Positions 27,652 through 36,500 of a DNA stretch of 64,000 nucleotides are shown piece after piece. Source of the DNA: Chitinophaga niabensis (GTDB lineage Bacteria; Bacteroidota; Bacteroidia; Chitinophagales; Chitinophagaceae); assembly GCF_900129465.1 (NCBI RefSeq), contig NZ_FSRA01000002.1:558001-622000 (forward strand), written 5' to 3'. Under the pieces are notes generated by a model. It was not told where the DNA came from and searched no databases. It worked only from the letters and a program-made list of their open reading frames with translations. A program made the position numbers and the translations under genes. The number at the start of each line of letters is the position of its first letter. The first letter of the stretch is position 1.

Positions 27652-28086
27652 CTAGCTGATGCCTAAAAGTTCCACTTCAAAGATGAGGGTACTGTTCGGG
27701 CCGATGTAAGAACCGGTTTGTCTCTCTCCGTAAGCTAAGTTTGGCGGGATAAAGAAACGCCATTTACTGCCCTGGGGCATTAACTGCACACCTTCCGTCC
27801 AACCCTTGATCACCATGTTCAGGGGAAAGGTAGCCGGCTGGCCACGTTGTACAGAACTGTCGAATATTGTTCCATCTATGAGGGTACCGTGGTAATGACA
27901 GGTAACCTTGTTATTAGCAGTAGGTTTAGGACCTGATCCTTCTGTGATCACTTCGTACTGCAGGCCACTGGGCAATGCCACAACACCTTCTTTATGTTTG
28001 TTTGCTTCCAGGAAATCCTGGCCGGCCTTCAGATTTGCAGCGGCTTTTTCATTCTTCATATTAAACAGTTTATCAGCAATTCCCAT
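27652..28086 (-). CDS. FKBP-type peptidyl-prolyl cis-trans isomerase
   Basis: Starting at the ATG at 28086 (MGIADKLFNMKNEK) the product has 144 residues: a short N-terminal helical arm (about 1-40) like the dimerisation arm of FkpA/FKBP22 proteins, and an FKBP catalytic domain (about 45-144) with VTCHYHGTLIDGTIFDSS, VIKGWTEGVQLMPQGSKW and LAYGERQTG. It should catalyse proline isomerisation during protein folding. No signal peptide is present, so it acts in the cytoplasm. It lies 28 bases downstream of the TPR gene on the same strand. Confidence 0.95.
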   Translation of the reverse strand: MGIADKLFNMKNEKAAANLKAGQDFLEANKHKEGVVALPSGLQYEVITEGSGPKPTANNKVTCHYHGTLIDGTIFDSSVQRGQPATFPLNMVIKGWTEGVQLMPQGSKWRFFIPPNLAYGERQTGSYIGPNSTLIFEVELLGIS

Positions 28087-28113
28087 ATGATTTAATTTCT
28101 GCAAAAATAGCCA

Positions 28114-28854
28114 TTATAAAGAAGATAATTCTCTTTTGGACAAACGTGCCCATTGCGCATGGAGCCTTCTTACATACCTTGGGTGCAGTTCAATTTCATC
28201 CACGGCAGCCTGGAACTGTTCCCGGGCTTCCTGTGTGCGCTGTTGTTCCTTCAGGAACAATCCAAGGCGGTAACGGCCTTCCAGGGAATGGTGCAGGCGG
28301 ATGATCCTTACGTATTCTTCTTCCGCTCTTTCCTTCTCCCCGCTTTTTTCCAATGCCTGCGCATACAGTAATTCATCAATGGGATTATTGACCCTGTTCT
28401 TAATGCTTAATACTTTCTGGAAATTGGCGGCACTTTCAGCAAACCGTCCGCTATGGAACTGGATCTTTGCGAGTGTAAGGAGAATGCCCTGATCGTTTGG
28501 CCGTTGGGCAATACAGGATTGTGTTAATGCAATGGCTTTATCATACTGCTTACTCAGCATGTATTCTTCCGCCAGGTTCATTTTGTTGGTAATGGTATCG
28601 GAGATACGTACCCGGCGTTCCAGGTCCCGGATCCTGGCGCCGGGAAAAAAGATCCGTTGCAGGTTATTCCAGAAATCACCACTGTTAATTTCAGGCAGGA
28701 TCTCCCTGATAATATAGATGCCGCAGCCGATCAGTGGTACAAACAGGATAATAAAGATCCAATCCCTCCGCCCGGTTTTTATGGCGTGAAAGATACAGAT
28801 CCCCTGCAATACAAGGATAAGATAGTAGGAATTATTCCACCAGAGAAATGGCAT
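28114..28854 (-). CDS. membrane-anchored TPR protein
   Basis: The 246-residue protein has two N-terminal membrane helices (about 8-24 and 31-50; the segment resembles a PLDc_N motif) and then a cytoplasmic TPR domain (about 90-235) with repeats such as LAEEYMLSKQYDKAIALTQS and AQALEKSGEKERAEEEYVRI. It resembles regulators or assembly scaffolds that tether partners to the inner membrane. It sits between an unknown gene (28875) and an FKBP gene on the same strand with short gaps (20 and 27 bases), so the three probably form one operon. Confidence 0.85.
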   Translation of the reverse strand: MPFLWWNNSYYLILVLQGICIFHAIKTGRRDWIFIILFVPLIGCGIYIIREILPEINSGDFWNNLQRIFFPGARIRDLERRVRISDTITNKMNLAEEYMLSKQYDKAIALTQSCIAQRPNDQGILLTLAKIQFHSGRFAESAANFQKVLSIKNRVNNPIDELLYAQALEKSGEKERAEEEYVRIIRLHHSLEGRYRLGLFLKEQQRTQEAREQFQAAVDEIELHPRYVRRLHAQWARLSKRELSSL

Positions 28855-28874
28855 AGTGAAAAGGTAATTATTTT

Positions 28875-29426
28875 TTATTTCAGCAACTGAAGGTCTTCCT
28901 GCATCTTCTCCAGCCGGCTGAGATAGGTAACGAACATAGGGTCTACGCCACCCATTTCCAGGCTTAGCTCATCATTATCAATCTGGTATTGTGTGATCAT
29001 CTTTTGCCGCTCCAGTGCTATTTGTGCCAATTCACGCAGGGAAGCATCCAGCTTTCCTTCAATTTTATACTGGCCAAAAGTAGTGGCGATGATCACATTA
29101 TCGATGGTATTGAACAGGAACACTTCGTTGCCATGGATCTTAATGATCTGGTTCTTATCAGTAAGCCGCAGGTGTTGGGCATCCATTCCCAAAGCGCCTT
29201 CTATTACCTCTTTCAGGAAACTTTCCGGGTCCTTCAGGTTGCCATACTCCTCGTACCAGTCCTGCAGCCTGAATAAAGTATCTGCCCCGTCGTCATTCCC
29301 GAAAGGAGAAAATTCATCCATACAATCATAATAGAAATCCTCCTGTAGAATTTTAACGAAAGCAGGATGGGAGGTTTCCCTGGCGGGACCTGCTCCTTCG
29401 GGATCATCAAAATAAAATTCAGGCAT
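28875..29426 (-). CDS. hypothetical acidic cytoplasmic protein, 183 aa
   Basis: No family is recognised. The protein is acidic and soluble; the N-terminal third is Asp/Glu-rich with aromatic residues (EFYFDDPEGAG, FYYDCMDEFSPF), the middle looks like a small alpha/beta unit (KIHGNEVFLFNTIDNVIIAT) and the C-terminus is a helical hairpin (LARLEKMQEDLQ-like). It is first in a putative operon with the membrane TPR protein and FKBP isomerase. Confidence 0.78.
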   Translation of the reverse strand: MPEFYFDDPEGAGPARETSHPAFVKILQEDFYYDCMDEFSPFGNDDGADTLFRLQDWYEEYGNLKDPESFLKEVIEGALGMDAQHLRLTDKNQIIKIHGNEVFLFNTIDNVIIATTFGQYKIEGKLDASLRELAQIALERQKMITQYQIDNDELSLEMGGVDPMFVTYLSRLEKMQEDLQLLK

Positions 29427-29492
29427 GGGTGGTTATTTAGTTGAACAGTTAAAGGTAAATATTGCCGCCTGTTCAACAAAATAAAACAGGCA

Positions 29493-30266
29493 TCAACGTT
29501 TGCATTGCTGCAATAACCATTTAACAAGGTCTTTTACTGCGGCGGGATTCTCATAATCTGCCGGGATGCGTTTACCATCTACATACTCATTATACAGCCA
29601 GGGATCGCCTACTGCAAACACGGTTCCTTTTCCTACTTTGGAAACCGCCATGATGATATCTTCTCCCATGGTTACAGAAGCTTTTGCAGGAGGTTTCACT
29701 TCCAGTATGCTTACCTCTTTGAGATAGGCCTTTTTGATAGAAGGAAAGATGGGATGGTTAGCAGGGATCAGCACGGCGCCTGTCGGAAAATCTTTTCCCT
29801 TTACCATATTCCGGCTGCGGTCCGTAAATGTGATACCGAATTTTTGGGAGAGTTTGCTGAACTGGTGGAGTTCTGCGTTAGCACTGTCGTTTCCCATCAT
29901 CACCAGTACACCGCCATTCTCTACCCATTTATAAATAGCATCTATGTGTTTTTGTGCTATGAGGTTAGGGCTGGGATTTTCTTTTGCGTTATCCGCATCC
30001 ACAATGATGTAGATGGCTGCTTTTTTCAGATTTGCCGCGGTAGGGGCCTCATATAAAGTAGCCGTGTCTGCTCCATTGTTAATGAACTCCTGGCCGAACA
30101 TGGAAAATCCGCTAAGCGGGGTTTCGCTCCATTTGTAGTGCCAGGAATAGGTTTTGCCGGTGGAATCCTTCTTCTGTTCGTTATTGAAATAGCTGTCCAG
30201 CAGCACGGTCTGTGCGGAAACGTGGAAGGTGGCCATCACCAGGATGGCGGAAAGCAGTGTTTTCAT
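29493..30266 (-). CDS. exported DUF4350 / GATase-like protein resembling the C-terminal domain of rhamnogalacturonyl hydrolases
   Basis: The 257-residue product has a signal peptide (1-18, FHVSA) and one alpha/beta domain with LLDSYFNNEQKKDSTGKTY, AAIYIIVDADNAKEN, WVENGGVLVMMGNDSANAEL and GKGTVFAVGDPWLYNEYVDG. These match, from memory, the C-terminal flavodoxin-like region that follows the (alpha/alpha)6 catalytic domain in some Bacteroidota unsaturated rhamnogalacturonyl hydrolases. Here the domain stands alone without any catalytic partner nearby. A carbohydrate-related role is possible but unproven. Confidence 0.75.
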   Translation of the reverse strand: MKTLLSAILVMATFHVSAQTVLLDSYFNNEQKKDSTGKTYSWHYKWSETPLSGFSMFGQEFINNGADTATLYEAPTAANLKKAAIYIIVDADNAKENPSPNLIAQKHIDAIYKWVENGGVLVMMGNDSANAELHQFSKLSQKFGITFTDRSRNMVKGKDFPTGAVLIPANHPIFPSIKKAYLKEVSILEVKPPAKASVTMGEDIIMAVSKVGKGTVFAVGDPWLYNEYVDGKRIPADYENPAAVKDLVKWLLQQCKR

Positions 30267-30376
30267 CTTGTAGCTAATTTACTATGCTTTGACGTCATTT
30301 GCAACCGTTTGCATTCAGGATGGTGAACAATACTGTTGATTAAATTGTAGATTGAAGAACTAAAACAAACCCTTTT

Positions 30377-31084
30377 ATGGAAATAAGATCATCCACAAAG
30401 TATTTTGCCGAAATGGTAGGTACGTTTTCCCTCGTATTATTTGGCTGCGGCGCTGCCGTGGTATCAGGTATTTCCACTACCGGCCCGGCAGGGATTGGTT
30501 TACTGGGTATTGCGATCGCCTTTGGTGTTTCCGTTGTGGTGATGGCTTATGCCATAGGCGGCATCTCCGGTTGCCACATCAACCCTGCTATTACCATTGC
30601 CATGCTTACTGCAGGTAAGATCAAAGCGGGAGAGGCTTTGGGTTATATCGTCTCACAATTCATTGGTGCTACTATTGCTGCAGGTGTGCTGTATTGCATC
30701 CAGAAAGGATTACCCGGATGGACACCGGGGGAATGGGCTTTAGGTTCCAATGGCTGGGGGCCCGGTTACCTGGCGGAATATAACATTGCTTCCGCTTTCC
30801 TGGCTGAAGCGGTGCTCACTTTCCTGTTCCTCTTTGTAATCTTTGGTACTACCTCTAAATGGGGGAATGGTACCATGGCCGGGCTGGCAATTGGCTTTAC
30901 CCTTGTGCTGATCCACCTGGTAGCTATTCCTATCACGGGAACTTCTGTAAACCCTGCCCGGAGCTTCGGCCCGGCTGTTTTTGCAGGGGGGAAAGCGCTG
31001 GAGCAACTCTGGCTGTTTATTGTTGCCCCGGTTGTTGGAGGAATTGCAGCGGCGATTGTTTGGCGGGTACTGGAGAAGAAATAG
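30377..31084 (+). CDS. aqpZ: aquaporin Z-like water channel
   Basis: The 235-residue protein has six membrane helices and the two pore loops: CHINPAITI (Asn69-Pro70-Ala71) and SVNPARSFGP (Asn192-Pro193-Ala194, Arg195). The Arg after the second NPA and the His in helix 5 (LIHLVAIPI) are the aromatic/arginine filter residues of strict water channels, rather than glycerol facilitators. Length matches E. coli AqpZ (231). It is a single-gene unit in the inner membrane, converging with metE across a shared terminator. Confidence 0.95.
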   Translation: MEIRSSTKYFAEMVGTFSLVLFGCGAAVVSGISTTGPAGIGLLGIAIAFGVSVVVMAYAIGGISGCHINPAITIAMLTAGKIKAGEALGYIVSQFIGATIAAGVLYCIQKGLPGWTPGEWALGSNGWGPGYLAEYNIASAFLAEAVLTFLFLFVIFGTTSKWGNGTMAGLAIGFTLVLIHLVAIPITGTSVNPARSFGPAVFAGGKALEQLWLFIVAPVVGGIAAAIVWRVLEKK

Positions 31085-31126
31085 CTGCAAAAGAAAAAAC
31101 CGCCCACACTGGAAAAGAAATAAATG

Positions 31127-31156
31127 AAAAAGCCTCCCCACACGGGGAGGCTTTTT
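31127..31156. terminator. bidirectional terminator between aqpZ and metE
   Basis: AAAAAGCCTCCCC / GGGGAGGCTTTTT, a 13-bp stem with a 4-base loop, with A/T-runs on both sides, lies between convergent genes. Confidence 0.88.
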
Positions 31157-31161
31157 GGTTT

Positions 31162-33477
31162 TTATAAGGATGGTTGTTTCTCTTGTAAAAGGCTCCTGGC
31201 CTCTTTAGCCGCAGCCACCATATTCTCCAATGCAGCTTTGGTTTCCGGCCATTTGCGTGTTTTCAGTCCGCAATCCGGGTTTACCCAAAGGTTCCGCACG
31301 GGCAGCAATACTGCCGCTTTCTGCAACAGGCTCACCATTTCTTCCACTCCCGGTACCCGTGGTGAGTGAATATCATAAACACCCGGCCCGATCTCATTTG
31401 GATAATGGAACCCTGCAAAGGCTTCCAGCAGTTCCATTTGGGAACGGGAGGTTTCTATGGTGATCACATCTGCATCCATCGCCGCAATGTGTTCAATGAT
31501 ATCATTGAACTCGCTGTAACACATATGCGTATGGATCTGTGTATCGTCCTTCACTCCGCAGGATGCTACCCTGAAGGCTTTCACAGCCCAATGCAGGTAT
31601 TGCCCACGGTCGTCTTTCCTTAAAGGCAATCCTTCCCGGATAGCCGGTTCATCGATCTGTATGATGCCAATACCGGCTTTCTCCAAAGCCTGTACTTCTT
31701 CCCGGATGGCTAATGCAATCTGGTTGGTGGTGGCAGAACGGGGTTGATCGTCCCGCACAAAAGACCATTGCAGGATTGTAACCGGCCCGGTGAGCATGGC
31801 CTTCATGGGAAGATGTGTTTGCGCCTGCGCGTATTTCGTCCATCTTACGGTCATATCCTTTGGCCTGCTTACATCCCCATAGATCACGGGAGGTTTCACA
31901 CAACGGCTGCCGTAACTCTGTACCCATCCATTACGGGTGAAAGTGAAACCATCCAGCATTTCGCCAAAATATTCCACCATGTCGTTCCGCTCAAACTCTC
32001 CATGCACCAGCACATCCAGCCCTATTTCCTCCTGCCAGCGTATAGCCGTAAGGGTTGCCGCTTCAATGGCAGTATCATACTGCTGCTGTGTGATATCGCC
32101 TTTGCGCAATTGTGCACGCAACTGGCGGATATCGTCTGTTTGCGGGAAAGAACCAATGGTAGTGGTAGGGAATAAAGGAAGGTGGAACCTTTCTTCCTGT
32201 ACCTGCTGTCTTTGGGGGAAGGCACTTTGCCTGCTAGCGTCTGCATTGGTGATCGCAGCGGTACGTTGCTTAACTTCGGGTTTATGGATCCGCGGAGACT
32301 CACTGCGCGACCTTATAGCGGCCTGGTTAACCTGTAACAAAGCATCGTTGCCCTTTAAGATCGCATGCAATTCATACACCTCCTGTAACTTCTGGCGTGC
32401 AAATGCCATCCATGACTTCATCTCCGGATCCAGGTCTGTTTCAAAATCAAGGTCTGCCGGGGTATGCAGTAAAGAACAACCCGGGGCTATCATCACCCGT
32501 TCCTCTCCCAAAACAGCTACCGCTTTTTCCAGGAAGCCCAGTGATGCGGCGTAATCATTTTTCCAGATGTTCCGGCCATCTACCACGCCCAATGATAAAG
32601 AGGTTTTAGCCGGCAGGGCAGCGAGTACTGCATCCAGCTGATGTGGTGCGCGGGTAAGGTCTATATGCAAACAACAAACCGGCAGATTAGCTGCCAGGGA
32701 GGTGTTTTCTTTCAGGCCTTCAAAGTAAGTGGCCACCATGATCTTGAGCCCCTTGCACTGTTTGGCGATCTCCTGGTAAGCCTGTTTGAATGCATTTGTT
32801 TCCGCTTCCGTAAGGTCCATGGCCAGGAAAGGTTCATCCAGCTGTATCCACTCAGCACCCTGTGCCTGTAGCTTTTGCAGCACGCTGATGTATACGGGCA
32901 GCAACCTGTTCAGCAGGCTGATCCTGTGAAAACCGCTTCCCTTCTCCTTTCCAAGCAGGAGGTAAGAAACGGGGCCGATCAATACAGGCTTCGGTGTATG
33001 GCCTGTATAGTGGCGGGCACCATCAAATGCGCTGAATACTTTGCCGGAGAAAAGGCGGAATTCCTGTTTTTCGGTGAACTCCGGAACAATGTAATGGTAA
33101 TTGGTATCGAACCACTTGGTCATTTCCATGGCCGTGATGTCCAACCCATCCTTCTGGTAACCGCGTGCCATGGCAAAATACAGGTCTATCTCGGCATTCT
33201 CTGCCACTTCTGTTACCACAGGCGCATAGCGGTCCGGTATGGCCCCCAGGAGCAGGGTCATATCCAATACCTGGTCATAAAAACTGAAGTCGTTACAAGG
33301 GATCAGGTCCATCCCGGCCTGCTGCTGGATAGCCCAGTGTTCTTCCTGCAGGCGTTTGGCTGTTGAAAATAGCTCCGGGCGGCTAATGCGGCCCTGCCAG
33401 TACTGTTCACAGGCTTTTTTGAGCTGGCGTTGTGCACCCATACGAGGGTAGCCAAGATTGTGTTTGAGCATACGCAT
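31162..33477 (-). CDS. metE: cobalamin-independent methionine synthase
   Basis: The 771-residue protein transfers a methyl group from 5-methyltetrahydropteroyl-polyglutamate to homocysteine. The two homologous barrels are visible: N-terminal HNLGYPRMGAQRQLKKA and C-terminal FPTTTIGSFPQTDDIR. Zinc and substrate residues occur in HTHMCYSEFNDIIEHI and NPDCGLKTRKW; IQIDEPAIREGLPL is the conserved acidic loop. Length is the family norm (about 755-770). The gene is preceded by a cobalamin riboswitch, so it is expected to be turned off when B12 is abundant. ATG at 33477 or the in-frame ATG at 33471 may be used. Confidence 0.98.
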   Translation of the reverse strand: MRMLKHNLGYPRMGAQRQLKKACEQYWQGRISRPELFSTAKRLQEEHWAIQQQAGMDLIPCNDFSFYDQVLDMTLLLGAIPDRYAPVVTEVAENAEIDLYFAMARGYQKDGLDITAMEMTKWFDTNYHYIVPEFTEKQEFRLFSGKVFSAFDGARHYTGHTPKPVLIGPVSYLLLGKEKGSGFHRISLLNRLLPVYISVLQKLQAQGAEWIQLDEPFLAMDLTEAETNAFKQAYQEIAKQCKGLKIMVATYFEGLKENTSLAANLPVCCLHIDLTRAPHQLDAVLAALPAKTSLSLGVVDGRNIWKNDYAASLGFLEKAVAVLGEERVMIAPGCSLLHTPADLDFETDLDPEMKSWMAFARQKLQEVYELHAILKGNDALLQVNQAAIRSRSESPRIHKPEVKQRTAAITNADASRQSAFPQRQQVQEERFHLPLFPTTTIGSFPQTDDIRQLRAQLRKGDITQQQYDTAIEAATLTAIRWQEEIGLDVLVHGEFERNDMVEYFGEMLDGFTFTRNGWVQSYGSRCVKPPVIYGDVSRPKDMTVRWTKYAQAQTHLPMKAMLTGPVTILQWSFVRDDQPRSATTNQIALAIREEVQALEKAGIGIIQIDEPAIREGLPLRKDDRGQYLHWAVKAFRVASCGVKDDTQIHTHMCYSEFNDIIEHIAAMDADVITIETSRSQMELLEAFAGFHYPNEIGPGVYDIHSPRVPGVEEMVSLLQKAAVLLPVRNLWVNPDCGLKTRKWPETKAALENMVAAAKEARSLLQEKQPSL

Positions 33478-33626
33478 AAACTTTTAAAACATTAATGTGA
33501 ATTAATGTCCCTTACGGTTTCTGGTATGCTTTCAGGACTTGTGAGAGAGGTTAGAAATGAAAAGACACGTCAGGGCATGCCCTTCCGTTCCCGACTACTG
33601 CTTCAATTCGCGAAAGCATTTGTCTT

Positions 33627-33808
33627 ACACAGCACGGCAAGTATCCTGGCTTGTAACATTACTGCCGTTCTTCTCACTCGTCTATTCAGGTTAGAGCAAT
33701 GAACATGATTGGCAGTAACAGGTAGCGTTACTTACAGTTGCGCGACAGCCCGTGATTTGCACACGGTTCCAAATTAAAGGCGACTTTCATCGCCTACCAC
33801 GCTGTGGA
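33627..33808 (-). promoter_or_regulatory. cobalamin riboswitch upstream of metE
   Basis: On the minus strand the aptamer core reads GGAACCGTGTGCAAATC, GCGCAACTGTAAGT and, further on, the B12 box AGCCAGGATACTTGCC (33636-33651). A closing helix P1 is formed by CCACAGC (33801-33807) and GCTGTG (33628-33633). These are the hallmark elements of the cobalamin class. The expression platform should lie between 33626 and the metE start; a GGGCATGCCC palindrome at about 33574-33583 may take part. Placement before the B12-independent methionine synthase fits repression by the cofactor. Confidence 0.93.
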
Positions 33809-34233
33809 AAGAAAGAATAAGTAAAGAACTCAGGAGCAAATATAGGAAGGTGCAGAATATTTTCCTACACTTTGTTAAGCGGCAGTTAAATGAGCGCCTT
33901 TTAAATTGATTCCCGTTAATGGGCGTTAACATACTGGAATGCAATAATTTTTGGCACAGTATTAGTAAATATGATTGCAGCTAAATGCATTTTGCCGAGT
34001 AGTTTTAACCATAACTAAGCTGGAAACCTAAGGCCCACGCCACAGTAGAGTAACTGTATACCTATATATTGCCGTTGAACCGCGAGCAAAAAAACAACGG
34101 ACCCGTATACACGCTTACATCGTAGAGAAAAAAACAAAAACTTTCATTGGAAGCAGCATGGATTGCGCCGCTGGCTACACAGCAGCAGGGCATCGTATGT
34201 CTTATGCCGCCTCGTTAACTATGTGTATCGCAT
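33809..34233. other. intergenic region between metE leader and receiver gene
   Basis: This 425-bp region holds the metE promoter (minus) and the promoter of the receiver gene (plus). At 33951-33956 TTGGCAC resembles a sigma-54 -24 box, but the -12 part (TTAGT) is poor; the same place can also be read as TTTG (33949-33952) and TATGATTG (33969-33976), a weak housekeeping promoter. No small open frame stands out. The leader of the receiver gene would be about 250 bases long. Confidence 0.35.
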
Positions 34234-34617
34234 ATGAAAAAGATACTGGTGATTGAAGATGACCTGCTGATGATCCGTGTACTGGAGCTGATACTGAAGA
34301 GAGAAGGATTCGACACAGAGCTGGCATTAAATGGCAAAGAAGCTATTCTTAATCTTGTTTTGAATGATTATGATCTTGTATTGATCGATCTCAAGCTACC
34401 ATTCGAAGACCTGAGGGAAATGGCGGACCAGATCCGCAGGAGCCAGGAAGCACGGCCCTTTCCTATTATGGTGATCATTCTCGGCGCCTTCATGGAAACT
34501 GCTATTTCAGACTGGTTTGGGCTGGAAGCAGATGAGTTCATCACCAAACCTTTCGTGCCACAGGAATTGGCAAGAAAAGTAAACCGTCTTCTGAATGTGA
34601 GGCGTTTGCAAAACTAG
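34234..34617 (+). CDS. stand-alone response-regulator receiver protein
   Basis: The 127-residue protein is a single CheY-like receiver domain: acidic pocket Glu8-Asp9-Asp10, phosphorylation site Asp52 (LVLIDLKLP), conserved Lys near residue 109 (FITKPFVPQEL). There is no output domain, so it acts by protein contact or as part of a phosphorelay. The Thr/Ser position is within GAFMETA, where a usual Thr/Ser is replaced by Ala or Gly, a mild deviation. No cognate kinase is adjacent; the hybrid kinase at 41684 is a possible partner by proximity only. Confidence 0.9.
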   Translation: MKKILVIEDDLLMIRVLELILKREGFDTELALNGKEAILNLVLNDYDLVLIDLKLPFEDLREMADQIRRSQEARPFPIMVIILGAFMETAISDWFGLEADEFITKPFVPQELARKVNRLLNVRRLQN

Positions 34618-34701
34618 CCGGCCTTTTAATCTAACGTTTGTAACTCATTCGTCCATTCCCCGGGTAATGACACCGGTTATTTCCCGGGATAAATGGACCT
34701 C

Positions 34702-35466
34702 TTATTTACCCAGCCATTCCTTGAACCCGGATACCCGGTCCCTGCTCACTTCCAGGTCTACAGCAGGCACAGGTTCCAGTTCCAGTTTCAATCTTCCGCT
34801 GAACCAGGGATGAATGCGCCGTACACTTTTTACATGTACCACCAGGTGGCGGCTCACCCGGTAAAAATCTTTCGGAGGCAATTGCTGCTCTAAAGCAGAG
34901 AGGTTCCCTTCCAGTAAATGCCGCTTGCCATAGAAGTCCAGCGCATACACCAGTTTACCGTCTGCATACATGCAGGCCATTTCCGCTGTATTCACATAAT
35001 AGAACTGCTGGCCGTTCTTCACTAAAAAACGTTCTTTATGCGTGGGTGCCTGCAACTGTTGCAGCAAGGCGCCTATCTTTTGTTCCCAGCCATCATTCAC
35101 AGGCGTTCTGAAGAACTGCCGGAACTTTTCAATGGCCTGCTGCAGCTCCTGTTCATCCAATGGTTTCAGGAGATATTCGATCCCGTTATTGCGGAAGGCC
35201 GTTAACATGTATTGATCATATGCCGTGGTAAAGATCACGGGAGCAGTAACTTTTGTTTGCCGGAATATTTCCACGCTCAGCCCATCGGCCAATTGCATAT
35301 CCATGAATACCAGGTCCGGCTGCGGGAATGCCTCAAACCACTTTACGCTTTCTTCGATGCTATCCAGCACTGCGAGTACCGTAATATCCGCCGCCAGTTT
35401 TTCCAGCAGGGAACGGAGCTTTTTTGCCGCAGGGGCTTCGTCTTCTATGATGACCGCTTTGATCAT
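34702..35466 (-). CDS. LytTR-family DNA-binding response regulator
   Basis: The 254-residue protein has an N-terminal receiver (1-120; acidic pair Glu8-Asp9, phospho-site Asp56 in LVFMDMQLADG, Lys near 102 in LLKPLDEQEL) and a C-terminal LytTR DNA-binding domain (about 150-250; RFLVKNGQQFYYVNTAEMAC, FYRVSRHLVVHVKSVRRIHP). The start overlaps the stop of the LytS-type kinase by 4 bases (ATGA), so they form a two-component pair. Both lie downstream of a TonB-dependent receptor gene in one operon, and this receptor gene is the obvious candidate target. Confidence 0.95.
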   Translation of the reverse strand: MIKAVIIEDEAPAAKKLRSLLEKLAADITVLAVLDSIEESVKWFEAFPQPDLVFMDMQLADGLSVEIFRQTKVTAPVIFTTAYDQYMLTAFRNNGIEYLLKPLDEQELQQAIEKFRQFFRTPVNDGWEQKIGALLQQLQAPTHKERFLVKNGQQFYYVNTAEMACMYADGKLVYALDFYGKRHLLEGNLSALEQQLPPKDFYRVSRHLVVHVKSVRRIHPWFSGRLKLELEPVPAVDLEVSRDRVSGFKEWLGK

Positions 35467-36491
35467 GATTCAGCAAATAAAGGCAAGGTTACAATAAAAT
35501 AATCCATGGTGGTAATGTACTTCAACTCCTGGTCCTGCAAGAGGCGGATGCGTTCATCTATATTCTTCAAACCCTTTCCGGTGGAAGGAATGAGCGACTG
35601 TTTCTTTTGCAGGTTATTGGAGATGATCAGTTTGTTCTCCGCCACATCTATTACCACAGATAAAGGTTTGGTGATGGAAACAATATTGTGTTTGATGGCA
35701 TTCTCCACCAGGATCTGCAAAGCAAAAGGAATGATCTTTTTCTGATGATAGGATGCAGGGATGTTCACCATTACTTTCAGGCTTTCACCAAAACGCGTCT
35801 GCGAAAGATAAACGTAAGCCTCCAGTAAATCCAGTTCTTCTTTCAGTGTGATCAGCGTGGTTTCCGGCATTTCCAGTATATAGCGGTACAGCCTTGCCAG
35901 TTGCTGGATAAACTTCTCTGCCTGTTTGGGATCTTCGTGTACAATGGTACTGAGGGTGTTGAGATTGTTAAACAGGAAGTGAGGGTCCACCTGGCTCTTC
36001 AATGCTTTGATCTGCGCCATGAGGCTTTCGTTCTTCAATACTTCCTGCTGATTTACAGATAAGCGTAATTGTTGCATATAATAGATCACCTCATAAATAC
36101 TTGCTACCGCAATCGTGTTCATCACTCCCAATACATGCAGGTCAGGAGCACCGGCGTATCCGTTTGTTTCCCAGAAAGGCGGTGTGATGCCATTACAATT
36201 AGCTGCTACCAATGTGAACAGCAGCATCACCAAACCTGTGATGGTGATACGTTTCCGGGATTGCTCAAACAAAGGATACTTCCTGCGCAGCAGGATAAGG
36301 ATGGTCCTGTTCCCCATCCAGAATACCAATGTGATAGCAGTGGATATAAAAAAAATAGGCCAGGTATAATAAGGCGGCCGGTGAAGCCTGATCCCCAGGT
36401 ATATAATGGGGGTCAGGAATCCAAGGAGGGGAATGCCCAGTATCAGCAGCCATCTGTCATTAAAGCCCAGCACATCCTGGTATTTCGGCAT
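35463..36491 (-). CDS. LytS-type sensor histidine kinase
   Basis: The 342-residue protein has four predicted membrane helices in the first 140 residues, then a His_kinase domain with phospho-accepting His171 (QVDPHFLFNNLNTLSTIV) and an ATPase domain with the N box ILVENAIKHNIV and a glycine box GKGLKNIDERI. It should phosphorylate the LytTR regulator encoded by the overlapping gene. It starts 9 bases after the stop of the TonB receptor gene. The sensor part has no large periplasmic domain, so the signal may be in the membrane or relayed by another protein. Confidence 0.93.
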   Translation of the reverse strand: MPKYQDVLGFNDRWLLILGIPLLGFLTPIIYLGIRLHRPPYYTWPIFFISTAITLVFWMGNRTILILLRRKYPLFEQSRKRITITGLVMLLFTLVAANCNGITPPFWETNGYAGAPDLHVLGVMNTIAVASIYEVIYYMQQLRLSVNQQEVLKNESLMAQIKALKSQVDPHFLFNNLNTLSTIVHEDPKQAEKFIQQLARLYRYILEMPETTLITLKEELDLLEAYVYLSQTRFGESLKVMVNIPASYHQKKIIPFALQILVENAIKHNIVSITKPLSVVIDVAENKLIISNNLQKKQSLIPSTGKGLKNIDERIRLLQDQELKYITTMDYFIVTLPLFAES

Positions 36492-36500
36492 AGTTGTGTA

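Noticed and set aside
31744..32554. Long plus-strand frames inside metE
   Set aside because: They are antisense shadows of a clearly conserved gene.
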